This document shows positions 27,005 to 35,537 of a stretch of DNA of 64,000 bases, piece after piece (the first letter of the stretch is position 1; every line of letters begins with the position of its first letter). The notes under the pieces are model-generated. The model did no database searches. It saw only the letters and a list, made by a program, of their open reading frames with translations, and was not told where the DNA came from. The position numbers and the translations under genes are program-made. Origin of the DNA: Ameyamaea chiangmaiensis (lineage in GTDB: Bacteria > Pseudomonadota > Alphaproteobacteria > Acetobacterales > Acetobacteraceae); the NCBI RefSeq assembly GCF_025995235.1, contig NZ_BAPT01000007.1:62001-126000 (forward strand), read 5' to 3'.

Positions 27005-27523
27005 GTGGACACATCAGTGGCATTTTCGCCCCGCATCGAGCGGCTTCTCGATCAGGCGTCGTCAGTCTGTGCCGAGCGTGGATCGCGCCTGACCGATATT
27101 CGTCGGCTGGTGCTGGGGCTGGTGCTGGATCGGGGCCGGCCATCGGGGGCTTATGAACTGCTCGATCGCCTGCGTGAAAACAACCGTGGCGCGGCACCTC
27201 CCACGGTCTATCGGGCGTTGGACTTTCTGCTTGAACAGGGGCTGGTCCATCGCATCGAACGACTGTCCGCGTTCGTGGCCTGTACGCACGCCCTTGAACA
27301 TGCGCATGGCTGCTCTGACTTCCATGCGGCCCAGTTTCTGATCTGCCGTCACTGCGGCGAGGTCACGGAACTGGAAAACCGAGGCATCAGCCACGCCCTG
27401 CGCGCGGCGGGCGCCGAACATGGCTTTCATATCTCGGCCTCCACCATCGAGGCGGAAGGCACCTGCGCCGCCTGCCGTGCCAAGCCCGCGGGGATGGACG
27501 GCCCGGCGGAGTCGCGGCAATAG
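27005..27523 (+). CDS. zur: Fur-family zinc uptake regulator Zur
   Basis: A 172-residue Fur-family repressor: winged helix with RLTDIRRLVLGLVLDRGRP and APPTVYRALDFLLEQGLVHRIE, then the dimer and metal region HALEHAHGCSDFHAAQFLICRHCGEV, and a C-terminal CAACRAK. The pair CRHC / CAAC is the structural zinc site. The early RGSRLTDIRRLVL arrangement, the context and the absence of the Fur-type HHDH iron motif favour Zur. The GTG at 27005 follows GGGGAGGGGA. It is divergent from znuACB, the classical arrangement. Confidence 0.92.
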   Translation: MDTSVAFSPRIERLLDQASSVCAERGSRLTDIRRLVLGLVLDRGRPSGAYELLDRLRENNRGAAPPTVYRALDFLLEQGLVHRIERLSAFVACTHALEHAHGCSDFHAAQFLICRHCGEVTELENRGISHALRAAGAEHGFHISASTIEAEGTCAACRAKPAGMDGPAESRQ

Positions 27524-27530
27524 ACTACCT

Positions 27531-28361
27531 ATGCAAGACTTCGCCATACGTTGCCGCCGCGTCCCGGGTGTACGTGGCGCACCCGTGTTCGAGATCCTCG
27601 GTCCGGACAACCAGGTTCTGGATCGGATCACGTCGGCGCGCCATGCGGCCGAGGCATGCGCCCTGTTCTGGCGGCGGCGTGGCCGGCGCCAGTTTGCGCC
27701 GCTTCTGACACGTTTTTCCGATGCGTCCATCCGGGAGAGGGTGACGAGCGTGGCACGAGCCCAAGGTTTGGTTCCTCCCCAGCTGCCATTGTCCGGCGGG
27801 CAGGCAGCCCCGACGCCCCAGCGCAGTCGAACCCGATCCGGTTCGTCCTCGGGGATGCCGCAACCCGATCTGTTCGGCGTGGCCGTGGACACCCCGGACC
27901 CGGTGCACGACACGCCGATGCCGACAGCGGCCGACGATCGCGCCCCGACCGATGCTTCGGCCGCCGCGACCGCACCTGAGGCGCCCGCTTTGGCCGAGCC
28001 ACCGCCCCCGGTTAGCGGCCTCCTGTCCCCCGACGACGTGCCGGTGGCGTCCATGGCGCAGTTCCAGGGGTTTCGCGGTTCCGATCCCGCCGACAGCTAT
28101 CTGTACTGGGTGGCGACGTCCGAACAGGCGGAGGCGGTTACCGTCGACGGCCTGCCTTATGGGCCGGACAGCCCCGTTCTGCTGACCGAGCGCCCAGGCG
28201 TCGCCTATTTCCTGTCGCTGATACTGGATGACGATGTGCCCCCCGACGCGGTGGCCGTGCTGCGCGTGCGACGCCTGCTGGTCGAGCCGCATCTGGAGCC
28301 CGATCCGGACACCACACGCCGGGCCGACGCCACGTGCTATCGTCTGGCATCGGGCCACTGA
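27531..28361 (+). CDS. Hypothetical protein, 276 aa, with Pro/Ala-rich middle
   Basis: An unrecognised cytoplasmic-type protein. Residues 1-85 form a compact basic region (FAIRCRRVPGVRGAPVFEIL, FWRRRGRRQFAPLL). Residues 85-160 are a low-complexity linker rich in Pro, Ala, Thr and Ser. The last ~115 residues form a second folded part (SYLYWVATSEQAEAVTV through LRVRRLLVEPHLEPDPD). Start at 27531 lies 7 bases after the zur stop, so the two are probably co-transcribed. There is no signal peptide or membrane helix. Confidence 0.6.
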   Translation: MQDFAIRCRRVPGVRGAPVFEILGPDNQVLDRITSARHAAEACALFWRRRGRRQFAPLLTRFSDASIRERVTSVARAQGLVPPQLPLSGGQAAPTPQRSRTRSGSSSGMPQPDLFGVAVDTPDPVHDTPMPTAADDRAPTDASAAATAPEAPALAEPPPPVSGLLSPDDVPVASMAQFQGFRGSDPADSYLYWVATSEQAEAVTVDGLPYGPDSPVLLTERPGVAYFLSLILDDDVPPDAVAVLRVRRLLVEPHLEPDPDTTRRADATCYRLASGH

Positions 28362-28393
28362 GGCCCTACGAACACCTGAGAGGCGACGCCCCC

Positions 28394-29410
28394 ATGGCAT
28401 TCCAGACTGACGCGCCACTGGCCGAGGTAACGCGGGCAGGCCGCGTCGAATCCGTCCATCGCGGGGCGGTGGCGGTGGTCGACGACACGGGCCGCGTCGT
28501 CTTCGCGGCGGGTGACATCGAACAGCCGACCTATACCCGGTCGTCGGTCAAGGCGCTGCTGGCGCTGCCTCTGGTCGAAACCGGCGCGGCGGACAGGCTG
28601 GGCCTGACAGCAGAAGAGCTCGCGCTGGCCTGCGCCTCCCACACCGGGGAGGCCATGCACGCGACGGTCGCCGCACGCATGCTGGCGCGCACGGGCCGCG
28701 ACGTGGCGTGTCTGGAATGCGGGACACACTGGCCCACATCCGATGCGGCCGCCCGCGCGCTGGCGGCCTCGGGACACACACCTTCGGCGCTGCACAACAA
28801 CTGTTCCGGCAAACACGCGGGGTTTGTCTGCGTGGCGTGCGACAGCGGGCGTGACGTCGCGGGATACAGCACGCCGGACCATCCGGTCATGCGCGAGGCT
28901 GTTCGTGCGGTAGCGGAGATGACCGGCGCCGTCCATGACGACAGCAACCGCGGGATCGACGGCTGCTCCATCCCGACGCACGCGATCGCGCTGCGCGCAC
29001 TCGCGACCGGGTTCGCGCGCTTTGCGACCGGCGCGGGCCTGCACGCGGACCGCGCGAGTGCCTGCGCGCGGCTGCGCAAGGCGGTCGCGGCGGCACCGGC
29101 AATGGTCGCGGGGACCGGACGGTTCGACACCGTCGTGATGGAGTCGCTGGGCGAACGCGTCTTTTGCAAGATGGGCGCGGAAGGGATCATGATCGCGGCG
29201 CTGCCGGAGACCGGCCTCGGGATCGCGGTGAAATGCCACGACGGGGCGATCCGGGGTGCCGAGGCCGCCATCGCGGCGCTGATGATCCGCTTCGGGGGCG
29301 ACACGGTGGCAGCCGACCCGGTTCTGCATCGCTGGCTATCGCACGCGATGCACAACTGGAACGGTCTGCTGATCGGCGAGGTACGCGCAGCCCCCGGTCT
29401 GCTCGGTTGA
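28394..29410 (+). CDS. Asparaginase (Rhizobium-type, PF06089)
   Basis: A 338-residue protein of the thermolabile Rhizobium-etli-type L-asparaginase family, unrelated to the E. coli enzymes. It is recognised by RSSVKALLALPLVETGAAD, CASHTGEAMH, LHNNCSGKHAGFV, DNSNRGIDGCSIPTHAI-like DSNRGIDGCSIPTHAI, and MGAEGIMIAALPETGLGIAVK. It would hydrolyse asparagine to aspartate and ammonia in the cytoplasm. The ATG at 28394 sits at the family's usual start. It follows the hypothetical gene by 32 bases. Confidence 0.92.
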   Translation: MAFQTDAPLAEVTRAGRVESVHRGAVAVVDDTGRVVFAAGDIEQPTYTRSSVKALLALPLVETGAADRLGLTAEELALACASHTGEAMHATVAARMLARTGRDVACLECGTHWPTSDAAARALAASGHTPSALHNNCSGKHAGFVCVACDSGRDVAGYSTPDHPVMREAVRAVAEMTGAVHDDSNRGIDGCSIPTHAIALRALATGFARFATGAGLHADRASACARLRKAVAAAPAMVAGTGRFDTVVMESLGERVFCKMGAEGIMIAALPETGLGIAVKCHDGAIRGAEAAIAALMIRFGGDTVAADPVLHRWLSHAMHNWNGLLIGEVRAAPGLLG

Positions 29411-29455
29411 CGCGTTACCCGGGCGGTGGCGCAGACGCGATCACCCGGGATCATC

Positions 29456-32014
29456 TCACCATGAATAGCCGATCCGGCCGTAGAAATAGCCGCCCTCCAG
29501 ACCGTAGGCCGAGGCATAGCTGTAGTTCGGATTGACCTGCAGAAGGGACTGCGCGCCCTGCGCCAGCGGGCTGAGTGTCTGCGGGCGGTGGTTGAAGATG
29601 TTGTTGCCACCGGCGGACAGACGAATGCGGTTTGAAAACGTGTAGGACAGATCGACATCGACCAGCCACGCGGGTTCGACGGTCTGGTCGTAGGCGGCGC
29701 CGCGATCGCTCCAGAGCTGCGTCTTGGAATAGCGTGACACGCGCACGGTCGTGCTCCAGCCGTCCTTCATCCATGTGGCGCTGAGCCGCAACGTATTGCG
29801 CGGATAGATCGCGGTGATGTTGCCGATCTGGCTGCGATACAGCGCGTTCACCCCGGCGCCCAGATTTACGTTGAGTGGATTGACCCGCATGATCTGGTGC
29901 TGCTGCTGGTTCATCATCACCGTCCACGCAACACTGCCGGCGCGTCCCAACGGTGTCAGGTAATGCGCCTGAAGATCGAGACCCATGGCCCGTACATGGG
30001 CGGCATTGCGTTCGTACGTGTAGCCGTAATAACGGCCATCGTTGGGAACGACCCCCGCGTCGTGAAGGATCTGAAGCACCTGCGCCCCCGCCACCCCCGC
30101 GCCGGAGACCGAGATCGGTACGATCTGGTTGAACACGTCGATCCGATAGGCATCAAGCGACAGGTCGAACCGGCGCAGGGGCGTCAGGACGAAACCCACA
30201 CTGAAATTGTGCGATGTTTCGGGCTTCAGCGGCGTCGCGCCCAGCGCCCGCGCGCCGGGATTGTTGACCGAGGCATAGTTCGTATAGGACTGCACGAGCT
30301 GGTTCGTACTTGGCAGGATGGTGTAATACAGGGCCGTGCTCTGGAAGTATTCCTGCTGGAGGGTCGGTGCGTGGAAACCGTTGCTGGCCGACCCACGCAG
30401 CGCCAGCCATGGCGTCACCTGATAGCGCAGAGAGGCCTTACCGCTGAGCGCGTTGCCGAAATCGCTGTATTGTTCGTCGCGCCCGGACAGGCCCACGGTT
30501 ACCGTGTCGGTCACCTTCTGGGTCAGATCGAGATAGAACGCGCCGTTCATGCGCGCGTGCGATCCGGCCTGGGAGGGCGATGTGGCCCCGAGACCCGACG
30601 CGAAGGGCAGGGCCGCCGTGGGTTGTGGGAAGACTGAGCTGGCCGGGTTGATGTAGCCGCCATCCGCCCAGGCGGCCCACTCGCCCGCGCCAACCTCGTA
30701 GTGCTGATAACGATATTCCACGCCGGCCGCGACCTGAAGCGGCGCGTGGAACAGGCCCGTGCGGACCGAGCGTCGCAGATCGACATCGGCCGTGAGTTCA
30801 CCGTTGGTCAGGGACTGCAAATGGAAATCATGCGGACTGGTCGGGCCAAGGGAATTGTTGATCGTGTTCTTGATGCCGATGGAGCTGTCATCGCGACCGT
30901 AATTGACGCTCGCGTCCCATTGCCAACCGAAGAAATCCTTGCCGCGCACGCCGCTGGTAAATTGAAAATCATTATCTTCGGTCGTATCCGTCGGCAGGTA
31001 CCCGTCTGGATAGACGCTCATGATGTTCTGTTGCGAATTGGACGGCCGGTACCACGCGGCAACAAAGGACGTGCGATGGCTGTACGTGGCATAGGAATAG
31101 AACTTCACTGACGTGTTAAGAGGAATTTCAAGGTTATACGCGATACTCTGCCGTTCTGACTCAGGGCTGCCGGAAATCTGTCGATAGCGGTTGCCATTCT
31201 CGCGAGGATCGGGCTGCCCGTTGGGCAGAAGAGGGTAAAGCAACACCGGGCTGCCACCCTGCGTCCGGGGAACATAGCCGGCGTAGTTCGTCGACTGATT
31301 GCCAACGAACTCCGCTGTTAGGTTCAGGAATCCGCCGCGCCCGATCCTGAAGCCCTGATTGTAATTGAGCGCGCCACCCCGGCCGTAATCGCCGAGGGGT
31401 CCGACACTCCAGCCATATTGGTTGTAACCCAGATCAACGTTACCGCCATGGTCAGCGGATTTGAGAATGATGTTGACAACGCCGGCGATAGCGTCCGACC
31501 CGTACTGAGCGGCTGCACCGTCTTTGAGGATCTCGATATGATCGACCGCGCTCATGGGGATCATGTCCAGATCGACAGGGGACTGGCCTTGCATGGCGCC
31601 CCCGTAAAATACCGATGCCATCGTGTGGCGGCGCTTGCCGTTGACAAGGACCAGCGTTTCGTTGGCCCCGAGGCCACGCAGCGACATGGTCTTGGTCGTG
31701 AAGCCAAGCTGGCCCGGATAACCAGGCGTGTTGCTTGCCGATGGATCAAGGGCCACGATCGCGTTTTTCAGATTTGTTTGGCCCGTGCGTTTCAGGTCGG
31801 CGGACGTGAAAATCGCAATCGGTGACAGACTTTTCGACGCTTTGACCGCCGATCGGGTACCCGTCACCACGACGGCTTCGGCCGAAGCATTGTTGTTGCT
31901 TGCCGGTGTGGACTGCCCCCACGCGGGGGATGTCGCCAGGGCGCTCAGCAACCCCAGGGCAGAGCGTTGCCACACCGTAGTGCGGACGGTTCGGTCAATC
32001 AGAGATTCCTGCAT
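29456..32014 (-). CDS. TonB-dependent outer-membrane receptor
   Basis: An 852-residue receptor. A signal sequence ends around SPAWGQS, then a TonB-box-like AEAVVVTGTR. The plug domain is marked by LRGLGANETLVLVNGKRR and HIEILKDGAAAQYGSDAIAGVVNIIL. A long beta-barrel follows, and the C terminus ends in aromatic GYSW, as required for outer-membrane insertion. ATG at 32014 is preferred to a GTG five codons earlier. It is downstream of a sulfonate-type binding protein and an FMN monooxygenase on the same strand, so an organosulfur ligand is likely. No ECF sigma factor is nearby. Confidence 0.93.
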   Translation of the reverse strand: MQESLIDRTVRTTVWQRSALGLLSALATSPAWGQSTPASNNNASAEAVVVTGTRSAVKASKSLSPIAIFTSADLKRTGQTNLKNAIVALDPSASNTPGYPGQLGFTTKTMSLRGLGANETLVLVNGKRRHTMASVFYGGAMQGQSPVDLDMIPMSAVDHIEILKDGAAAQYGSDAIAGVVNIILKSADHGGNVDLGYNQYGWSVGPLGDYGRGGALNYNQGFRIGRGGFLNLTAEFVGNQSTNYAGYVPRTQGGSPVLLYPLLPNGQPDPRENGNRYRQISGSPESERQSIAYNLEIPLNTSVKFYSYATYSHRTSFVAAWYRPSNSQQNIMSVYPDGYLPTDTTEDNDFQFTSGVRGKDFFGWQWDASVNYGRDDSSIGIKNTINNSLGPTSPHDFHLQSLTNGELTADVDLRRSVRTGLFHAPLQVAAGVEYRYQHYEVGAGEWAAWADGGYINPASSVFPQPTAALPFASGLGATSPSQAGSHARMNGAFYLDLTQKVTDTVTVGLSGRDEQYSDFGNALSGKASLRYQVTPWLALRGSASNGFHAPTLQQEYFQSTALYYTILPSTNQLVQSYTNYASVNNPGARALGATPLKPETSHNFSVGFVLTPLRRFDLSLDAYRIDVFNQIVPISVSGAGVAGAQVLQILHDAGVVPNDGRYYGYTYERNAAHVRAMGLDLQAHYLTPLGRAGSVAWTVMMNQQQHQIMRVNPLNVNLGAGVNALYRSQIGNITAIYPRNTLRLSATWMKDGWSTTVRVSRYSKTQLWSDRGAAYDQTVEPAWLVDVDLSYTFSNRIRLSAGGNNIFNHRPQTLSPLAQGAQSLLQVNPNYSYASAYGLEGGYFYGRIGYSW

Positions 32015-32125
32015 GGTCGGAGACAGCACTTTCCATCAGCGAAAGATTGGTTTTCTTCCTCTCTGAAAATAGGATTTTACAATCCGTTACCAACGACTTC
32101 TTTCAATACTGACCATGGACAAGCG

Positions 32126-33463
32126 TCAACGATCGTTCGCTCTGCCCGACGGGATGCGCAGGTTCTCGCGCAGGATGCGGCTGCCGTAGCCGTCCTGCAG
32201 AAGGCCACGTCGCCTCAATTCCGGAACGACCAGTCGTGTAAAATCGTCGATCCCAACAGGTGAAGACGTGAACATGATATTGAACCCGTCACAGGCGCCG
32301 GATTCGTACCAGCCCTGCATGTCATCGACGATCGCCGACGGCGTTCCGACCACAAGCCTGTGGCCGCCCCGTGTGAAGGTCCTGAGGATATCGTCAGGTG
32401 TGGGGCGATACCGTTCGATCCAGTCGACGATCAGGGATTGTCGACTTTTGTGCGAATTGGTCTCCGCGACCGCGCCAAGGGTGATCGGCGTATGTCGGGG
32501 CCAGAGGGAAAGGTCCTGACTGAGACTTGAATAGGACGAAATCGCCTGAAGCGTCTCGTCATGATCGAGATAGGAGAGATAGCGTTCGAACTTCGCCCGG
32601 GCCTCGCTCTCGGTCGATGCGACGATGGGGGCCAGGCCGGGCAGGAAGCGCATGTGACGTTCGTCGCGGCCATGGCGGCCCGCTCGATCCAGCACATCAA
32701 GACGATAGGCACGCGCCTCGTCAGGATCGCATGCGGCGGTGTATATGACTTCCCCGATGCGTGCGGCGAGGTCTTTTCCAGGTCCCGACGCACCGGCCTG
32801 TGCGAGGACAGGCGGTCTCTGGACGGGCGGCGGCGCGTTCAGCGGACCCGCTACCTGGTAAAACCGGCCGACGTGATTGAGCGGGTGCACCTTGCCGGGG
32901 TCAAGCCAGACGCCGCTGCTCTTGTCGCGAATGAATGCCAATGGATCGACGCTGTCCCACAATCCCTTGACGACGTCGACGAATTCATGGGCCCGCTCGT
33001 AGCGGGCACCATGGTCCATGTGCGCCGCAAGATTGAAGTTCTCTCCCCCGCCGGTCGCGGTCACGACATTCCAACCGGCACGGCCGCGGCTGAGCCGATC
33101 CAGCGAGGCGACCTTGCGCGCAATATTGTAGGGCTCGTTGAATGTCGTGGACGCCGTTCCGATCAGGCCGATATGGGTGGTCGTGACGGCGAGGGCGGCC
33201 AGAAGGGTGAACGTGTCCCAGCGCGCCAGGGCCGGCGTGCGGACCAGCGTGGTGGGATCGGCGATCGGCAGTACATTGTCATACAGAAAAATCGCGTGAA
33301 AACCGGCTCTTTCCAGGGACGCGACGTAGGAACGATAGCGTTCGAACTCCACGTCCGCGTCGATGTCTTCTTCGGGTGCGCGCCAGGCATCACCATTGGT
33401 GGCCGAACCGGTGAAATAGGCGCCCAGCGCAAAGGGAACAGTCTGGCGGCGTCCGGCGGACAT
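32126..33463 (-). CDS. FMN-dependent monooxygenase of the NtaA/SnaA/DszA family
   Basis: A 445-residue class C flavin monooxygenase of the bacterial luciferase-like superfamily, with the NtaA/DszA/DmoA layout: ALGAYFTGSATNGDAWR at the N terminus, the conserved block RARVSLDRLSRGRAGWNVVT-like ASLDRLSRGRAGWNVVTA, YERAHEFVDVVKGLWDS and RPPVLAQAGASGPGKDLAAR. These enzymes oxidise organosulfur or related compounds using FMNH2 from a separate reductase. It is 20 bases downstream of the binding-protein gene, pointing to alternative sulfur use. The reductase partner may be the flavin reductase at 23696. Confidence 0.9.
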   Translation of the reverse strand: MSAGRRQTVPFALGAYFTGSATNGDAWRAPEEDIDADVEFERYRSYVASLERAGFHAIFLYDNVLPIADPTTLVRTPALARWDTFTLLAALAVTTTHIGLIGTASTTFNEPYNIARKVASLDRLSRGRAGWNVVTATGGGENFNLAAHMDHGARYERAHEFVDVVKGLWDSVDPLAFIRDKSSGVWLDPGKVHPLNHVGRFYQVAGPLNAPPPVQRPPVLAQAGASGPGKDLAARIGEVIYTAACDPDEARAYRLDVLDRAGRHGRDERHMRFLPGLAPIVASTESEARAKFERYLSYLDHDETLQAISSYSSLSQDLSLWPRHTPITLGAVAETNSHKSRQSLIVDWIERYRPTPDDILRTFTRGGHRLVVGTPSAIVDDMQGWYESGACDGFNIMFTSSPVGIDDFTRLVVPELRRRGLLQDGYGSRILRENLRIPSGRANDR

Positions 33464-33483
33464 GGTGTCGCTCTCCCGCTACA

Positions 33484-34452
33484 TCAAAAGGAGAAGCCGG
33501 ACGCGAACACGGCTTTCGCGTCGAGGGGGGCGGGAATCATGTGTGTGGACGTCATGAAATCGGACACCGTCTGCTGCTTGGCAATGACGCTCGCGTCGAT
33601 CGGATTGACGGACGCTTTCATCGTCCGCACCACCTCCCGCGCCACAGGCACGCTGAGCCCGGTCTCCTTCGCCCAGACGGCCGCGTACTCGTCGGCGTGG
33701 GTCTGCATCCAGAGATGCCCGCGCGCCAGCAGCCGGCAATACCCCGCGATGGCATCACGCCGGATCGCAAGGGCGCTTTGCGTCGCAACGACGTAGCTCA
33801 GACCGCTCATCAGGCGGCCGCCATTGACGATCTCGCGCGCGCCGTCGTTGACCTTGGCCTCGGCGATATAGGGCCCCCATGTTGCCCAGGCATCCACGCT
33901 GCCGTTCTGAAGCGCCATCTTCGCCGCCGCCGGCGGAATGAAGACGAACCGCACGTCCGTGTCGCTCAATCCAGCGTCGCGCAGGGCGGCGAGGGTCAGG
34001 TAATGCCCCGTCTGGCTGCGCAGGGTCGCAACCGTACGCCCCTTGAGGTCGGCTATGCCGCGAATGGGACTGTTCCGCGCGACGACGATCGCCGTCATCG
34101 TGCCGTCCGTCTGCACGGCGCCGACGGCCCGCAGGGGGCTTCCGCCGGCCTGCGCGAACACCAGAGGCGCGTCGCCGATCACCCCGACATCGATGGCACC
34201 GGCCGTCATCGCCTGAATCAGCATGGGCGCGCCGGCAAACAGGCTCCAGCGCAGGGGCGAGTCAGGAGCGGCGTCCAGCCCGGCTGCGCCGAGCAGCGCA
34301 TGCGCGCCACCCTTCTGGTCGCCGACGGTCAGGGCATCCAGCGCCAGCCCGTGACCGGCCCTGACTACGCAGGAGAGAAGGCCGAGGCCCACGCCCCGCA
34401 CCATTGTGCGGCGGTCGAGGGCAAACGCTGGTGCGGATCGCGCGATATCCAT
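33484..34452 (-). CDS. ABC transporter substrate-binding protein, sulfonate/taurine type
   Basis: A 322-residue SsuA/TauA-like periplasmic protein. The N terminus has RRTMVRGVGLGLLSC (a twin-arginine-like signal). The mature part shows DVGVIGDAPLVFAQAGG, GIADLKGRTVATLRSQTGHYLTLAAL and DAWATWGPYIAEAK, all typical of aliphatic sulfonate binding proteins. No ATPase or permease gene (ssuB, ssuC) is beside it, so it must use a transporter encoded elsewhere. It heads a probable operon with the monooxygenase and TonB receptor. Confidence 0.88.
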   Translation of the reverse strand: MDIARSAPAFALDRRTMVRGVGLGLLSCVVRAGHGLALDALTVGDQKGGAHALLGAAGLDAAPDSPLRWSLFAGAPMLIQAMTAGAIDVGVIGDAPLVFAQAGGSPLRAVGAVQTDGTMTAIVVARNSPIRGIADLKGRTVATLRSQTGHYLTLAALRDAGLSDTDVRFVFIPPAAAKMALQNGSVDAWATWGPYIAEAKVNDGAREIVNGGRLMSGLSYVVATQSALAIRRDAIAGYCRLLARGHLWMQTHADEYAAVWAKETGLSVPVAREVVRTMKASVNPIDASVIAKQQTVSDFMTSTHMIPAPLDAKAVFASGFSF

Positions 34453-34499
34453 GCCTTCTGCATAGGGTATTCCGCCGGCAGCAAAAGGGAGTTTTGTTT

Positions 34500-34628
34500 A
34501 TGTCGGACTTCAGCGTCGATCAAGCGATCGCACGCGCATTACGCCACCAGAACGCGCCGGTAAAGATCGAGAAAGGCCCCGCCGTCGACGCCTACAGCAA
34601 CCGCCTGTTCCGGCCGGTCGTCCCATGA
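34500..34628 (+). CDS. Possible small ORF, 42 aa
   Basis: A short ORF preceded by a strong AAAAGGGAG ribosome-binding site 8 bases before ATG. The product starts MSDFSVDQAIARALRHQN. Its second half is antisense to the end of the nucleoside hydrolase gene, so much of its coding potential could be a shadow; it is listed only because of the ribosome site. Confidence 0.25.
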   Translation: MSDFSVDQAIARALRHQNAPVKIEKGPAVDAYSNRLFRPVVP

Positions 34629-35507
34629 ACTGGGCGCGCACAGCAGCCCGCGCGGCTTCTGGATCGTCTGTCCGTGCGCGATGCCACCCGCCACGGCACG
34701 GACGGACCCGGAGCGGGTGGTGAACAGGTCCGGGCGGACAGCGTGCGCCACCGCGAGAGAATCATGCGCGAAGACGCCCCGCAGGCCGCGCGTCTGTTCG
34801 TGAAACCGCTGGTAAAAGCGGGATATGTCCCAGATCAGGCGTCCGGCGTCAGCTGCCTGGTCGCGCAGCGCGGCGAGATAGGCCTCGTCCATCACCACCT
34901 CCTGCGTGACGTCGAGGCCGATCATCGTCACCGGCCACGAGGCACCCAGCACGATATCGGCGGCCCACGGGTCGGCCGCGACATTGGCCTCCGCCACCGG
35001 CGAGACATTGCCGGTATGGCCGTGCGTGCCGAAGGCGCCCCCCATCAGCGACACACCCGCCACCAGACCGGCGATCTCGGGCGCCTTGTGCAGGGCATGG
35101 GCCAGATTGGTGAACGGCCCGACCCCCACGAGCGTGATCGCGCCCGGATCGCGTCGCACCAGATCGATGATGACGTCGGCAGCGGGCCGTGGGTCGACGG
35201 TGCGACGAGGCACCGGCAGGTGGACATCGCCCAGCCCGTCCGCGCCGTGCACATGTGGGACGAAACGCGGCTGATCGTTCTGCAACGCGTGCGCCGCACC
35301 CTGTGCGACCGGCACATCAAGGCCAAAGCGTTCGGCGATCGTCAGGGCGTTCCGGGTCGTGGCCTCAAGCGCCAGATTGCCGAAGGTGGTGGTGATGGCG
35401 CGCAGTTCGACGCCCGGCAGACGCGTCAGGAACGCAAGCGCCATGACGTCGTCGACGCCCGGATCGGTATCGAAAATGATGGCGCGAGCAGGGTGGGTCC
35501 GCGACAT
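34539..35507 (-). CDS. Inosine-uridine-type nucleoside hydrolase
   Basis: A 322-residue calcium-dependent nucleoside N-ribohydrolase. The N-terminal metal-binding motif is IIFDTDPGVDDVMAL, and later GGAFGTHGHTGNVSPVAEANVAADPWAADIV includes the ribose-binding NVAADP. The histidine implicated in leaving-group protonation lies in AHDSLAVAHAV. It splits nucleosides into base and ribose in the cytoplasm. It is followed on the same strand by the sulfonate group after about 85 bases, and preceded by folC 30 bases away. Confidence 0.93.
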   Translation of the reverse strand: MSRTHPARAIIFDTDPGVDDVMALAFLTRLPGVELRAITTTFGNLALEATTRNALTIAERFGLDVPVAQGAAHALQNDQPRFVPHVHGADGLGDVHLPVPRRTVDPRPAADVIIDLVRRDPGAITLVGVGPFTNLAHALHKAPEIAGLVAGVSLMGGAFGTHGHTGNVSPVAEANVAADPWAADIVLGASWPVTMIGLDVTQEVVMDEAYLAALRDQAADAGRLIWDISRFYQRFHEQTRGLRGVFAHDSLAVAHAVRPDLFTTRSGSVRAVAGGIAHGQTIQKPRGLLCAPSSWDDRPEQAVAVGVDGGAFLDLYRRVLVA

Positions 35508-35537
35508 CTCAGGCCCTGGACACAGGAGAACGCACCC

